Below, piece by piece: positions 26,918 to 35,880 of a DNA stretch of 64,000 nucleotides (position 1 is its first letter; each line of letters opens with the position of its first letter). This DNA comes from Bacillus sp. S/N-304-OC-R1 (GTDB lineage: Bacteria > Bacillota > Bacilli > Bacillales > Cytobacillaceae), in NCBI RefSeq assembly GCF_019749375.1, contig NZ_JACWFE010000024.1, positions 248,001-312,000 on the forward strand. The letters run 5' to 3'. The translations under genes and the position numbers were made by a program. The notes below the pieces were generated by a model. That model had not been told where the DNA came from. It worked only from the letters and a program-made list of their open reading frames with translations, and ran no database searches.

Positions 26918-28636
26918 TTAGTCCTCCATTGTAGATAGATCGCCTGTTGGAAGGTTTAACTCCCAAGCCTTTAAGACACGGCGCATAATCTTACCGCTTC
27001 TTGTCTTTGGAAGCTTATCACGGAATTCAATTTCCCTTGGAGCAGCATGTGCGGCAAGACCTCTCTTAACAAATTGACGGATATCCTCTTTTAATTCTTC
27101 TGACGGTTCATTGCCATCAATTAATGCAATAAAGGCTTTAATAATTTCTCCACGTACTGGATCTGGCTTTCCGATTACACCTGCTTCTGCTACTGCAGGA
27201 TGTTCTAGAAGCTTGCTTTCTACTTCAAACGGGCCAACTCTCTCGCCAGATGTCATGATTACATCATCAACACGTCCCTGGAACCAGAGGTATCCGTCTT
27301 CATCCATATAGGCTGAATCGCCTGAAACATACCAATCACCAGGCATGAAATAGGATTCATATTTCTCCTTATTATTCCAAATTGCATGCATCATCGATGG
27401 CCAGCCTTTTTTAATAGCCAAATTCCCCATACGATATGGAGGCAGTTCATTCCCTTGATCATCTACAATTGCAGCAATAACCCCAGGAACCGGCTTGCCC
27501 ATTGAACCAGGTTTGATTTCCATACAAGGGTAATTACAAATTAATAAGGCACCTGTTTCAGTCATCCACCATGTATCATGAAATCGTAAATGGAATACCT
27601 TCATTCCCCACTTTACTACTTCAGGATTCAATGGCTCTCCTACACTTACAATATGACGAAGACTGCTTAAATCAAAATTCTTTACGAGTTCATCTCCAGC
27701 CCCCATAAGCATTCTAAATGCAGTAGGTGCACTGTACCAAATCGTTACACCATATTCTTCAATCATCTTATACCAGGATTCAGGATTAAATCTTCCCCCA
27801 ACAATTAAGTTAGATGTTCCTGTTAGCCATGGTCCGAACATGCCATATGAGGTACCTGTCACCCAGCCAGGATCTGCCGTACACCAGAACACATCCTCTT
27901 CCTGCATATCAAGAACCCATTTTGCTGTATGATACTGCTGAATCATTGCGTTATGAACATGTAAAACTCCCTTTGGCTTTCCTGTCGATCCGGATGTATA
28001 ATGCAAAATTAATCCGTCAGTTCGCTCGACCCATTCAATCGAAAGTTTATTGCTTGCTTGGGCTAATCTTTTATTAAAATCAATGTAAGGACCTTCCTCT
28101 TTAACTTCTTCGCCAACTAGGAAAATAGTTTTTAGAGCAGGTAATTCATCTACAGGAACCCGGCTTAATAATTCAGGTGTTGTAATAAGAACTTTCGCTT
28201 CGCTATCCTCTAAGCGATCGCGAACAGCTCCTTCCATGAATGCTTCAAATAGAGGGCCAACAATAGCACCAAGCTTAATTGTTCCTAAAGCTGCAAAATA
28301 TAGCTCTGGAGATCGCGGCAAAAAGATAAATACTCTATCCCCTTTTTCAACATCACCATATGTCTTCAAAACATTGCCCGCTTTATTTGAAAGCTCCTTC
28401 ATTTCCTTGAACGTATACTTCTCATTTCTTAAGCCTTCACGAAAATAAAGAGCTATTTTATTTTTTCGAAAGGACTCGGCGTGACGGTCGATTGCTTCAT
28501 AAGCCATATTTACCCGCCCTGTTTCATACCAGGAGAAAACCTTCTCCCCCTCTGCCCAATCAAATTGTTTGTATGTGTTCTCGTAATTTTTTAAATTATA
28601 ATCTCCCTGAGTTGCTGGCAAAGCTTCCACTTTCAT
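26918..28636 (-). CDS. acsA: Acetyl-CoA synthetase AcsA
   Basis: Activates acetate to acetyl-CoA using ATP. The 572 residues have the adenylation motif LHYTSGSTGKPKGVLHVH, DTWWMTETG, the hinge YVSGDSAYMDEDGYLWFQGR and the acceptor-lysine segment LPKTRSGKIMRR. In Bacillus that lysine is acetylated by AcuA, which inactivates the enzyme, and is deacetylated by AcuC and SrtN. AcuABC lie divergently beside it. A clear sigma-A promoter is upstream. Ribosome-binding site AAAGGGGGATATT. No perfect cre was found in the leader, although acsA is CcpA-controlled in B. subtilis. Confidence 0.96.
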   Translation of the reverse strand: MKVEALPATQGDYNLKNYENTYKQFDWAEGEKVFSWYETGRVNMAYEAIDRHAESFRKNKIALYFREGLRNEKYTFKEMKELSNKAGNVLKTYGDVEKGDRVFIFLPRSPELYFAALGTIKLGAIVGPLFEAFMEGAVRDRLEDSEAKVLITTPELLSRVPVDELPALKTIFLVGEEVKEEGPYIDFNKRLAQASNKLSIEWVERTDGLILHYTSGSTGKPKGVLHVHNAMIQQYHTAKWVLDMQEEDVFWCTADPGWVTGTSYGMFGPWLTGTSNLIVGGRFNPESWYKMIEEYGVTIWYSAPTAFRMLMGAGDELVKNFDLSSLRHIVSVGEPLNPEVVKWGMKVFHLRFHDTWWMTETGALLICNYPCMEIKPGSMGKPVPGVIAAIVDDQGNELPPYRMGNLAIKKGWPSMMHAIWNNKEKYESYFMPGDWYVSGDSAYMDEDGYLWFQGRVDDVIMTSGERVGPFEVESKLLEHPAVAEAGVIGKPDPVRGEIIKAFIALIDGNEPSEELKEDIRQFVKRGLAAHAAPREIEFRDKLPKTRSGKIMRRVLKAWELNLPTGDLSTMED

Positions 28637-28736
28637 ATATCAATATCCCCCTTTGATTATGACAGATGCCTTAGCATGTTAAAAGATTCCCTTTAAAATG
28701 CAGAACAGGAACTGTAAAAGAATTAGTTGTTTTATT

Positions 28737-28765
28737 ATTATAGTATAAGTTTTTTCTTTTCTCAA
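28737..28765 (-). promoter_or_regulatory. Sigma-A promoter of acsA
   Basis: On the minus strand TTGAGA (28765-28760), a 17-base spacer and TATAAT (28742-28737). Transcription from about 28730 leaves a leader of roughly 95 bases. Confidence 0.75.
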
Positions 28766-28968
28766 TTTTTAAAATATTGATTATCTTATTTGAAATAATT
28801 TATCAATAAAATGAAAATGAGTAAAAATAACTAAAATTAAATCATATATTCTCAAAAATATAATCTAATAATGGTAAATCAAAAATATATTCTTTCAAAG
28901 ATGACACAAAGTGTTTTTTAATAATACAGAAAATATAGGCAAGTCGATTAAAAATGAATATTTTTATG

Positions 28969-28974
28969 TATAAT
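28969..28974 (+). promoter_or_regulatory. Probable -10 element of acuABC
   Basis: TATAAT preceded by TATG, 35 bases upstream of acuA. The -35 element is poor. Confidence 0.45.
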
Positions 28975-29009
28975 GGAATTAATCATGAATGTCATTAGGC
29001 GGTGAATAA

Positions 29010-29642
29010 ATGGAACATCGAAAAACCTATAATGCAATGCAATTAAAAACCCCAAAGGGGAATTTAATTATTGAAGGGCCCATCTCCCCTGATAAATTAG
29101 CAGATTTGGAGTTTCATAAAGACTTAGTGGCTTTTCGCCAACCAGAGCAGCAGAAAAAAGCTCTTATTGAGATAGCTCGATTGCCAGAAGGAAGAATCAT
29201 CATTGCCAGATATATGGATACTATAGTCGGATATGTTACATATGTATACCCCGATCCTCTTGAAAGATGGTCCGAAGGGAAGATGGATAACTTAATAGAA
29301 CTTGGCGCCATTGAAGTCATTCCCGATTTTAGAGGGTCAGGAACAGGAAAGAGCCTCTTAAAGGTATCCATGATGGACGAGGCTATGGAAGATTATATTA
29401 TTATAACGACAGAATATTATTGGCATTGGGACTTAAAAGGGACAGGATTAAATGTTTGGGAATATCGAAAGGTTATGGAGAAAATGATGAATGCCGGGGG
29501 ACTGGAATGGTACGCAACAGACGATCCAGAAATTAGTTCTCACCCTGCTAATTGCCTCATGGCGAGAATAGGCAAAAGAGTCGATATAGATTCAATCCAG
29601 AAGTTTGACGGTCTCCGGTTTATGAATCGTTTCATGTACTAA
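29010..29642 (+). CDS. acuA: Protein acetyltransferase AcuA
   Basis: GNAT-type enzyme that acetylates the active-site lysine of AcsA and switches it off. The 210 residues have the acetyl-CoA-binding P-loop in IPDFRGSGTGKSLLKVS and a central YVTYVYPDPLERW strand segment. First gene of acuABC, divergent from its target acsA. AGGCGGTGA precedes ATG 29010. A dispersed repeat separates it from acuB. Confidence 0.95.
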   Translation: MEHRKTYNAMQLKTPKGNLIIEGPISPDKLADLEFHKDLVAFRQPEQQKKALIEIARLPEGRIIIARYMDTIVGYVTYVYPDPLERWSEGKMDNLIELGAIEVIPDFRGSGTGKSLLKVSMMDEAMEDYIIITTEYYWHWDLKGTGLNVWEYRKVMEKMMNAGGLEWYATDDPEISSHPANCLMARIGKRVDIDSIQKFDGLRFMNRFMY

Positions 29643-29750
29643 GAAAAGCGCAAGCGCCTTCGGAACAATTATAGGACAATTGTTCCTGCGAAGATTATTC
29701 GCAGAAGCTTTCCTTTATGCTTGTAGGGGGTAGGCGCTGGAGCTAGACAA
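29642..29750. repeat. Dispersed intergenic repeat, copy 2
   Basis: A 109-bp element with ends AGAAAAGCGCAAGCGCCTT and GGGGGTAGGCGCTGGAGCTA then GACAA, matching copy 1. The interior differs and holds its own inverted repeat GGAACAATT / AATTGTTCC. The element fills the gap between the acuA stop and the acuB ribosome-binding site. Confidence 0.78.
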
Positions 29751-29767
29751 TGAAGGGGGATATAAAA

Positions 29768-30418
29768 GTGATTGTTGAAGAGATAATGAGGAAGAATGTT
29801 GTAGCTCTATCGAAAGACGATATTATTGCAAATGCCATCAGGCTAATGAACGAAAATAAAATTCGTCATTTGCCCATCATTGATGAAAATCAGCATCTAA
29901 TAGGTTTAGTAACAGATAGAGATATTCGTGACGCTACCCCTTCTATACTTTTTGAGACCGAAAAGTTTAAAGAGCTTCTGCAAAACCCTTTAGAAATGAT
30001 TATGCGGACTGACATTATCACTGGCCACCCTCTTGATTTTGTTGAAGAGGTATCGGCTATTATTTATGAGCACCGCATTGGCTGTCTTCCCATTTTAAAA
30101 GATGATAAGCTTGTTGGAATTGTAACGGAAACAGATCTTCTTCGAACATTAGTCGAATTAACTGGCGCTCATCAGCCAGGCTCTCAAATTGAAATAAAGG
30201 TTCCTAATAAAGCTGGTATGCTTTCCGAAATCACAACCGTCATTCGAAATAGAAAAGCAAATATTCAGAGTGTATTAGTTTATCCTGATAAAAGTGATGA
30301 AAAATATAAAATTATTGTTTTAAGGGTACAAATGATGAACCCTCTTTCTATTATTCAAGACCTTCAAGATGCCGGCCATCAAGTATTATGGCCTAATACA
30401 CCGGGGCAGTCATCATGA
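29768..30418 (+). CDS. acuB: AcuB, CBS-pair and ACT-domain protein
   Basis: Acetoin/acetate utilisation protein of uncertain biochemical role, thought to sense a nucleotide through its CBS pair. The 216 residues have two CBS motifs ([13 protein letters not shown] to [10 protein letters not shown], and [14 protein letters not shown] to [11 protein letters not shown]) and a C-terminal ACT-like domain ([19 protein letters not shown]). GTG 29768 is chosen because AAGGGGG stands 8 bases before it and the product then starts like other AcuB proteins; the in-frame ATG at 29750 belongs to the repeat element. It overlaps acuC by 4 bp (ATGA). Confidence 0.93.
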   Translation: MIVEEIMRKNVVALSKDDIIANAIRLMNENKIRHLPIIDENQHLIGLVTDRDIRDATPSILFETEKFKELLQNPLEMIMRTDIITGHPLDFVEEVSAIIYEHRIGCLPILKDDKLVGIVTETDLLRTLVELTGAHQPGSQIEIKVPNKAGMLSEITTVIRNRKANIQSVLVYPDKSDEKYKIIVLRVQMMNPLSIIQDLQDAGHQVLWPNTPGQSS

Positions 30419-31587
30419 TCCAAGATTCTGTTTTTGTATTTTCAGAAGACTTGCTGGAATATAAATTCAGCGAGAATCATCCTTTTAATCAGCTGCGGAT
30501 TAAACTAACACTTGATTTACTCACACATTTAAACGCCATTGAGAAACATCATATCATTCCTCCTAGAAGAGCGACAGATGAAGAATTGCAATTCATTCAC
30601 GATCCTAAATACGTGAACGCAGTAAAATTAGCTGGAATTGGGCAGCTTTCCCCTGAAACAGGGGAGAATTATGGTCTTGGTACAGAAGATACCCCGATTT
30701 TCCCTAATATGCATGAGGCAAGTTCATTATTAGTTGGCGGAACGTTAACAGCCGTTGATTATGTTATGAATGGCCATGCAAAGCATGCTTTGCATCTAGG
30801 GGGAGGACTTCATCATGGATTTAGAGGGAAAGCATCAGGCTTTTGTATATATAATGACAGTTCAGTTGCCATAAAATACATACAGGAAAAATATAAAGCC
30901 CGGGTGCTATATGTAGATACCGATGCCCATCATGGAGACGGTGTCCAGTGGTCCTTTTACGATGACCCTGATGTATGCACACTTTCCATACACGAAACTG
31001 GCCGCTATTTATTCCCAGGAACAGGGAATGTAAATGAACGGGGTCAAGGTAAAGGATACGGGTATTCTTTTAATATACCGGTTGATGCTTTCACAGAGGA
31101 TGACTCTTGGCTAGAAATATATCGTACATCATTAAAGGAAATTGCTGATTATTTTAAACCAGATGTGATCCTGACGCAAAATGGGGCTGATGCTCATTAT
31201 TTGGATCCACTTACCCATCTTTCTTCAACGATTAATATTTATCGTGAAATTCCAAAGCTTGCTCATGAAATTGCCCATCAATATTGCGATGGTAGATGGA
31301 TTGCAGTTGGCGGCGGCGGATATGATATTTGGCGTGTGGTTCCCCGTGCTTGGTCGCTAATTTGGCTGGAAATGAAGAACAATCCAAATCGATATGGAAC
31401 CTTACCTTCAGAATGGGTAAACACCTGGGAGAAGAATTCTCCAGTTCCTCTTCCAGCCCAGTGGGATGACCCGCCAAATATGTACAAGCCGATTCCAAGA
31501 AAATTAGAAATCACAGAAAAAAACAAACAAACACTTGATAAAGCACTATATCCGATTAGAAATCAGAGTAAAAAGGAAGCAAACTAA
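30415..31587 (+). CDS. acuC: Protein deacetylase AcuC (class I HDAC-like)
   Basis: Zinc-dependent deacetylase that reactivates acetylated AcsA. The 390 residues have the histone-deacetylase motifs [19 protein letters not shown], the metal-binding [12 protein letters not shown], and [16 protein letters not shown]. The start codon overlaps the acuB stop (ATGA), so the two are coupled. It ends at a bidirectional hairpin shared with motS. Confidence 0.95.
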   Translation: MIQDSVFVFSEDLLEYKFSENHPFNQLRIKLTLDLLTHLNAIEKHHIIPPRRATDEELQFIHDPKYVNAVKLAGIGQLSPETGENYGLGTEDTPIFPNMHEASSLLVGGTLTAVDYVMNGHAKHALHLGGGLHHGFRGKASGFCIYNDSSVAIKYIQEKYKARVLYVDTDAHHGDGVQWSFYDDPDVCTLSIHETGRYLFPGTGNVNERGQGKGYGYSFNIPVDAFTEDDSWLEIYRTSLKEIADYFKPDVILTQNGADAHYLDPLTHLSSTINIYREIPKLAHEIAHQYCDGRWIAVGGGGYDIWRVVPRAWSLIWLEMKNNPNRYGTLPSEWVNTWEKNSPVPLPAQWDDPPNMYKPIPRKLEITEKNKQTLDKALYPIRNQSKKEAN

Positions 31588-31627
31588 ATGGTTCTGAAAT
31601 TCTATGAATATATATGTCTATTATGAT

Positions 31628-31651
31628 AAAAGGACCCAATTGGGTCCTTTT
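31628..31651. terminator. Convergent terminator between acuC and motS
   Basis: A perfect palindrome AAAAGGACCC-AATT-GGGTCCTTTT with its own terminal A and T runs on each strand. Works in both directions in principle. Confidence 0.85.
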
Positions 31652-32405
31652 ATTTCGTTACAAGTTCATCTTTACTATATTTCGGATCTGAAATGACGAT
31701 TTCTACTCGTCGATTTTTCTGCCTATTTTCAGCTGTGTCATTCGATACAATCGGTCTTGTATCTGAATAACCAACAGCAATAAATCGGTTGCTATCCAAA
31801 TGATGTTTTTCAATCAAGTAGTTAATTACGCTGCTGGCACGTGCTGCAGAAAGCTCCCAGTTAGACGGATAACGGAAACTATTCATCGGCCGGTTATCTG
31901 TATGTCCTTCGACTTTAACTAAATTAGGTAGCTTTTGTAATAATTCTCCAACCTTATCAAGGAATGCATACGCATCACCTATAACCTCAGCCTGTCCAGG
32001 GGCAAAGAGAATTTTTTCCTGAAGTACTAGAACGACTCCACGGTCTGTACGGTTAGCAAGGATTACATCATCCAGCCCATTTTTGTCCAAAAAGCTTTGC
32101 ACTTCAGATAATAGATCTTCTAATGATGTATTAGCCGAGTCTGCACCTTTATCTTTATCCTTGTCTTTTGCTGGCATTTCATTCTCGATTCCTACCGGCT
32201 GATCGAGCGGGACTATTGATGGATAAAAATCAAAGAATTGCTCTCTGAACGATTCCGTTATTGCTTTAAATTTCATCATATCAATCTGAGACATGGAAAA
32301 TAGTAAAATAAAAAATACGAGTATGAGAGTTACAAGGTCAGAGAACGTAACCATCCAGCCTGGGGCACCTTTTCGAGGTTCAGATGCCCTGTTCCTAAGC
32401 CTCAT
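31650..32405 (-). CDS. motS: Flagellar stator protein MotS (MotB-like)
   Basis: Stator subunit that couples ion flow to flagellar rotation and anchors to peptidoglycan. The 251 residues have a basic cytoplasmic start, one membrane helix with the ion-binding aspartate (GWMVTFSDLVTLILVFFI, D about 23), a linker and a C-terminal OmpA domain (VEGHTDNRPMNSFRYPSNWE, YSDTRPIVSN). Location between acuC and ccpA matches the sodium-driven MotPS pair of Bacillus rather than MotAB; the driving ion is inferred from that. It overlaps motP by 11 bp. Confidence 0.92.
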   Translation of the reverse strand: MRLRNRASEPRKGAPGWMVTFSDLVTLILVFFILLFSMSQIDMMKFKAITESFREQFFDFYPSIVPLDQPVGIENEMPAKDKDKDKGADSANTSLEDLLSEVQSFLDKNGLDDVILANRTDRGVVLVLQEKILFAPGQAEVIGDAYAFLDKVGELLQKLPNLVKVEGHTDNRPMNSFRYPSNWELSAARASSVINYLIEKHHLDSNRFIAVGYSDTRPIVSNDTAENRQKNRRVEIVISDPKYSKDELVTK

Positions 32406-33213
32406 CGTTTAATGCCTCCCCAGAAGTCATTAACTGTGCTGCTTTTTTCCTTTCTTTTGAAGATAGAAAGGCACTAAGCTTTTCTTCAAGCAGCTTTGGA
32501 TTCTGACCAGCTTGTACACCTATAACTCCCTCAATAATGATTTGCTTCAAAAAAACCTCTTGCTCTGTTTTCAAGGCAAGTTTAGCAGCGAGCGGTAAAA
32601 ATACTAAGTTTGCCATTAATGTACCATATAAGGTTGTTAGTAATGCAACAGCCATATTAGGTCCTAAACTAGAAGGGTCGTTTAAGTTTTTAAGCATAAG
32701 AACGAGCCCGATGAGTGTACCGATCATCCCCCAGGCCGGTGCATATTCTCCTGCCTTCTCAAGAATACTTCTGCCTTTTCGATGTCTTTCTTCCATTGCA
32801 GTGATTTCAGCATTCATAATATCATTAATCATATCAGGTTCAATTCCATCTACCGCAAGCAGGATTCCCTTACGGATAAAAGGGTCCTTAACCTCTTCAA
32901 TCTCTGCCTCCAGTGATAGCAGTCCCTCCCGGCGAGCACGCTCTGACAGAGTAACAAAGGTTTTAATTAATACATCTAAATTTTGCTCGTTTTGACTAAA
33001 GCCCTGTCTAATGACAGTAAAAATATGTTTCATATCTTTAATCGGAAAGTTAATTAGCAGCCCAGCTATAACGCCACCTAATACAATCAACATAGAGGCA
33101 GGATCAATAAAAGAAAAAAATCCACTAATTCCCCCATTTGTGACGATTCCAAAAATCAGCATAACTGCGCCAACAACTAATCCAATTGGCGTTAAAACGT
33201 CAAACTTTTTCAT
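32395..33213 (-). CDS. motP: Flagellar stator protein MotP (MotA-like)
   Basis: Membrane stator subunit that pushes on the rotor. The 272 residues show four membrane segments and the MotA family region GRSILEKAGEYAPAWGMIGTLIGLVLML, with the paired AVALLTTLYGTLMANLVFLP. Charged residues on the cytoplasmic loop that meet FliG are in the RARREGLLSLEAEIEE region. A sigma-D-type promoter at 33269-33295 lies just upstream, within the 3' end of ccpA. AGAGGGAC precedes the start. Confidence 0.93.
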   Translation of the reverse strand: MKKFDVLTPIGLVVGAVMLIFGIVTNGGISGFFSFIDPASMLIVLGGVIAGLLINFPIKDMKHIFTVIRQGFSQNEQNLDVLIKTFVTLSERARREGLLSLEAEIEEVKDPFIRKGILLAVDGIEPDMINDIMNAEITAMEERHRKGRSILEKAGEYAPAWGMIGTLIGLVLMLKNLNDPSSLGPNMAVALLTTLYGTLMANLVFLPLAAKLALKTEQEVFLKQIIIEGVIGVQAGQNPKLLEEKLSAFLSSKERKKAAQLMTSGEALNDEA

Positions 33214-33268
33214 TTAGTCCCTCTCCCGATCCTCAAAAAATAATGAAAAAAGCATCCTTTATATAATA

Positions 33269-33295
33269 ATATCGGCTATTTCATTATTTTGTTGA
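33269..33295 (-). promoter_or_regulatory. Sigma-D-type (flagellar) promoter of motPS
   Basis: On the minus strand TCAA (33295-33292), exactly 15 bases, then GCCGATAT (33276-33269), a perfect sigma-D -10 element; the -35 TCAA differs from TAAA at one base. It spans the ccpA stop codon, about 56 bases upstream of motP. Confidence 0.8.
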
Positions 33296-34282
33296 GCTGC
33301 GTTCTTCAATCCGGTGAGGAAGGACAATAATATGATCTGACACTTCTTCTTTATTCATATATTTTGTTAATAGTCTCATCGCAACAGCACCAATATCATA
33401 AAGCGGCTGGACAATTGTAGTTAGTTGCGGACGAACCATTAATGATAATTTAGTATTGTCGGAACTAATAACTTCAAAATCCTCTGGAATATGATATCCT
33501 CTGTCTTCAGCTCCATGAACAATACCAAGTGCCATTTCATCAGATGAAGAAAAAATCGCAGTCGGCTTCGGTTCTGCTTCTAAGAGCTTTTCAAATGCTT
33601 CAATTCCGGAATCGTACGTATAATCACCTTCTGCTACTAAGTCTTCTTTAAATAGAAGTCCTTTATCAGCAAGTGCACGTTTGTAGCCTTCGAGCTTTTT
33701 TACTCCATTTATTGGATCATGTTTTGGACCTAGAACAATCGCTACTTCTTTATGCCCCTTATCAATAAAATTAGTGATCGCATCATAAGTAGCCTGTTCA
33801 TAGTTAATATTTACAGACGGAATTCTTTCTGTTTCCTCAATGGACCCTGCTAAAACTATCGGTACAGGAGATTTCTCAAATTCCTGCACAAGCTCCTCTG
33901 TAATATTTCCACCCATAAAAACAATGCCATCAACTTGCTTTCCAAGCATCGTATTAATTAAATGAAGTTCTTTATCTAAATTTTGATCTGAGTTACTTAA
34001 AATAATATTATATTTATACATCGTAGCAATATCTTCAATCCCTCTTGCCAGTTCTGCAAAAAAGATATTTGAAATATCTGGTATGATAACTCCTACGGTT
34101 GTTGTCTTTTTACTAGCTAGTCCTCGAGCAACTGCATTCGGACGATAGCCTAATCTTTCAATCACTTCAGATACCTTTTTTCTTGTGGCAGGCTTAACGT
34201 TAGGATTTCCGTTTACTACACGAGAAACGGTAGCCATCGAAACATTGGCCTCTCTCGCCACATCATAAATGGTTACATTCAT
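33284..34282 (-). CDS. ccpA: Catabolite control protein A
   Basis: Global LacI-family regulator that binds cre sites with Ser46-phosphorylated HPr as corepressor. The 332 residues have the DNA-binding headpiece ([20 protein letters not shown] then hinge [10 protein letters not shown]) and the periplasmic-binding-protein-like core. It has CcpA features such as the family core [17 protein letters not shown] and [19 protein letters not shown] perfect cre lies upstream of megL in this window. The gene lies downstream of aroA on the same strand, separated by a terminator. Confidence 0.96.
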   Translation of the reverse strand: MNVTIYDVAREANVSMATVSRVVNGNPNVKPATRKKVSEVIERLGYRPNAVARGLASKKTTTVGVIIPDISNIFFAELARGIEDIATMYKYNIILSNSDQNLDKELHLINTMLGKQVDGIVFMGGNITEELVQEFEKSPVPIVLAGSIEETERIPSVNINYEQATYDAITNFIDKGHKEVAIVLGPKHDPINGVKKLEGYKRALADKGLLFKEDLVAEGDYTYDSGIEAFEKLLEAEPKPTAIFSSSDEMALGIVHGAEDRGYHIPEDFEVISSDNTKLSLMVRPQLTTIVQPLYDIGAVAMRLLTKYMNKEEVSDHIIVLPHRIEERSSTK

Positions 34283-34458
34283 CTATATCACTCCTTAAGA
34301 TTAGAACAAAGTTACATATTAATTATTAGTTTACAACAATGAATCATAACCTAAACACACTGATGTTTGTGAGTGGTTACACAATCGTAATTATGTATCT
34401 TATCATACGACAGACTTTGAAATGCCGCAATGTCAAGCATCTATATTTTAAAATAAAA

Positions 34459-34488
34459 AAAGCCTTCTGACCATTAACAGAAGGCTTT
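34459..34488 (-). terminator. Intrinsic terminator of aroA
   Basis: AAAGCCTTCTG / CAGAAGGCTTT make an 11-bp perfect stem; on the minus strand it is followed by TTTTTTATTTT. Confidence 0.88.
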
Positions 34489-34494
34489 CGGCTA

Positions 34495-35568
34495 TTACAC
34501 TCTAACAAATGCAGAAGATTGCAGTTCTTTCATAAACTCATCAAACTGTTTTAAATCCATTTGTTGGGCATTATCAGATAAAGCAACTGCAGGATCCGGG
34601 TGAACCTCAGCCATAATACCATCGGCCCCAATAGCTAATGCTGCTTTTGCTGCAGGAAGCAGTAAATCACGTCTACCTGTTGAATGCGTAACATCAACCA
34701 ATACTGGTAAATGTGTTTCCTGTTTTAGAATTGGAACAGCAGAAATATCAAGAGTATTACGAGTAGCACGCTCATACGTACGAATTCCGCGTTCACAAAG
34801 AATAATTTGCCCATTGCCCTGTGCCATTATATATTCAGCAGCGTTAATAAATTCTTCAATTGTTGCAGCAATTCCACGCTTTAGCAATACAGGCTTATTA
34901 ACTGCACCCGCAGCTTTTAAAAGCTCGAAATTCTGCATATTTCTTGCACCAATTTGAATAACATCAATATAATTAACAGCTGTTTCGATATCTGCAGGAC
35001 TTACAATTTCACTAATTACCGCTAAATCAAATTCGTCTGCTATTCTTTTAAGAATCTTTAGCCCCTCAAGACCAAGACCTTGGAAATCATATGGAGATGT
35101 TCTAGGCTTATAAGCTCCACCGCGAAGCAGCTTAAGACCCTTAGATTTAATAGCATCCGCAACTGTTGCAACTTGCTCATACGATTCAACTGCACAAGGT
35201 CCAAAAACTAAATGTTGATTACCATCCCCAACTTTTACTCCCTTTAAGTCTACAATTGTATTTTCAGGCTTTTTCTTTCTTGAAACTAAAAGGGCTTTAC
35301 GATGATCATCCTCTTGCAGCTCTAAACCAGCCTTAAAAATTTCCTTGAACACATGTTCAATAGTTGAATTTTCAAAAGGGCCGTCATTATGCTCCTTAAT
35401 TAAATTAAGCATATGTCGCTCTCGGACAGGATCATATCGGTGTACACCTTGTGTTTCCTTTGCCTTTCCGATTTCTTGAACTAATTTAGCTCTTTCATTA
35501 ATGAGTGAAAGAAGCTGTAAGTTTAGCTCATCTACACGATTTCTTAACTGATTAAGTTCGTTACTCAT
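34495..35568 (-). CDS. aroA: Bifunctional chorismate mutase / DAHP synthase
   Basis: Makes 3-deoxy-D-arabino-heptulosonate 7-phosphate from phosphoenolpyruvate and erythrose 4-phosphate, the first shikimate step. The N-terminal 85 or so residues are an AroQ chorismate mutase domain ([20 protein letters not shown], giving feedback control in Bacillus); the rest is a type I-beta DAHP synthase barrel ([38 protein letters not shown]). Length 357 fits the Bacillus AroA(G). A TTGAAA-17-TAATAA promoter lies upstream on the minus strand. Confidence 0.95.
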   Translation of the reverse strand: MSNELNQLRNRVDELNLQLLSLINERAKLVQEIGKAKETQGVHRYDPVRERHMLNLIKEHNDGPFENSTIEHVFKEIFKAGLELQEDDHRKALLVSRKKKPENTIVDLKGVKVGDGNQHLVFGPCAVESYEQVATVADAIKSKGLKLLRGGAYKPRTSPYDFQGLGLEGLKILKRIADEFDLAVISEIVSPADIETAVNYIDVIQIGARNMQNFELLKAAGAVNKPVLLKRGIAATIEEFINAAEYIMAQGNGQIILCERGIRTYERATRNTLDISAVPILKQETHLPVLVDVTHSTGRRDLLLPAAKAALAIGADGIMAEVHPDPAVALSDNAQQMDLKQFDEFMKELQSSAFVRV

Positions 35569-35880
35569 TCCTGTCCCTTCCCTTCAAAGTATTTTTTTAC
35601 GATATGGAAACGGATGTCTCTTTAGCCTAGATATTATTATGCTGAAAAAATCATATTTTCAAACGATTTTCTCTTTATCCGGCTATGTATACATTCATTC
35701 TCCTTTATCGAGCTTTAAATATATGGTACATTTTTAATAATTAGAGTAATTATATATGAATTATCTCTACATGTCACTAATTTTTTCTTTAATAATTAAA
35801 CGCTTTTATGTAATAAAGATTTAAAGGGTTAATATTGTTACTTTTTATACTTTTTCATTAAGCAAAGAAGGTGTGTATAC
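35569..35880. other. Divergent intergenic region between aroA and the FtsA-like gene
   Basis: 312 bp, strongly AT-rich. The minus strand has a likely aroA promoter (TTGAAA at 35662-35657, 17-base spacer, TAATAA at 35639-35634). No clear promoter for the plus-strand gene, no leader RNA and no small gene were recognised. Confidence 0.55.

Larger units (their letters stand above)
28637..29009. other. Divergent control region between acsA and acuA
   Basis: 373 bp of AT-rich sequence with the acsA promoter (28737-28765), a near-palindrome at 28762-28780 (TCAATTTTTAAAATATTGA) overlapping its -35 element, and a likely acuA -10 element TATAAT at 28969-28974. No gene and no perfect cre site were seen. 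Confidence 0.6.

Noticed and set aside
28637..29009. cre site expected between acsA and acuA
   Set aside because: B. subtilis has CcpA control here, but no sequence close to TGWAANCGNTNWCA was found in this gap.
32537..32995. 152-codon plus-strand frame inside motP
   Set aside because: Antisense shadow of MotP with no start signal.
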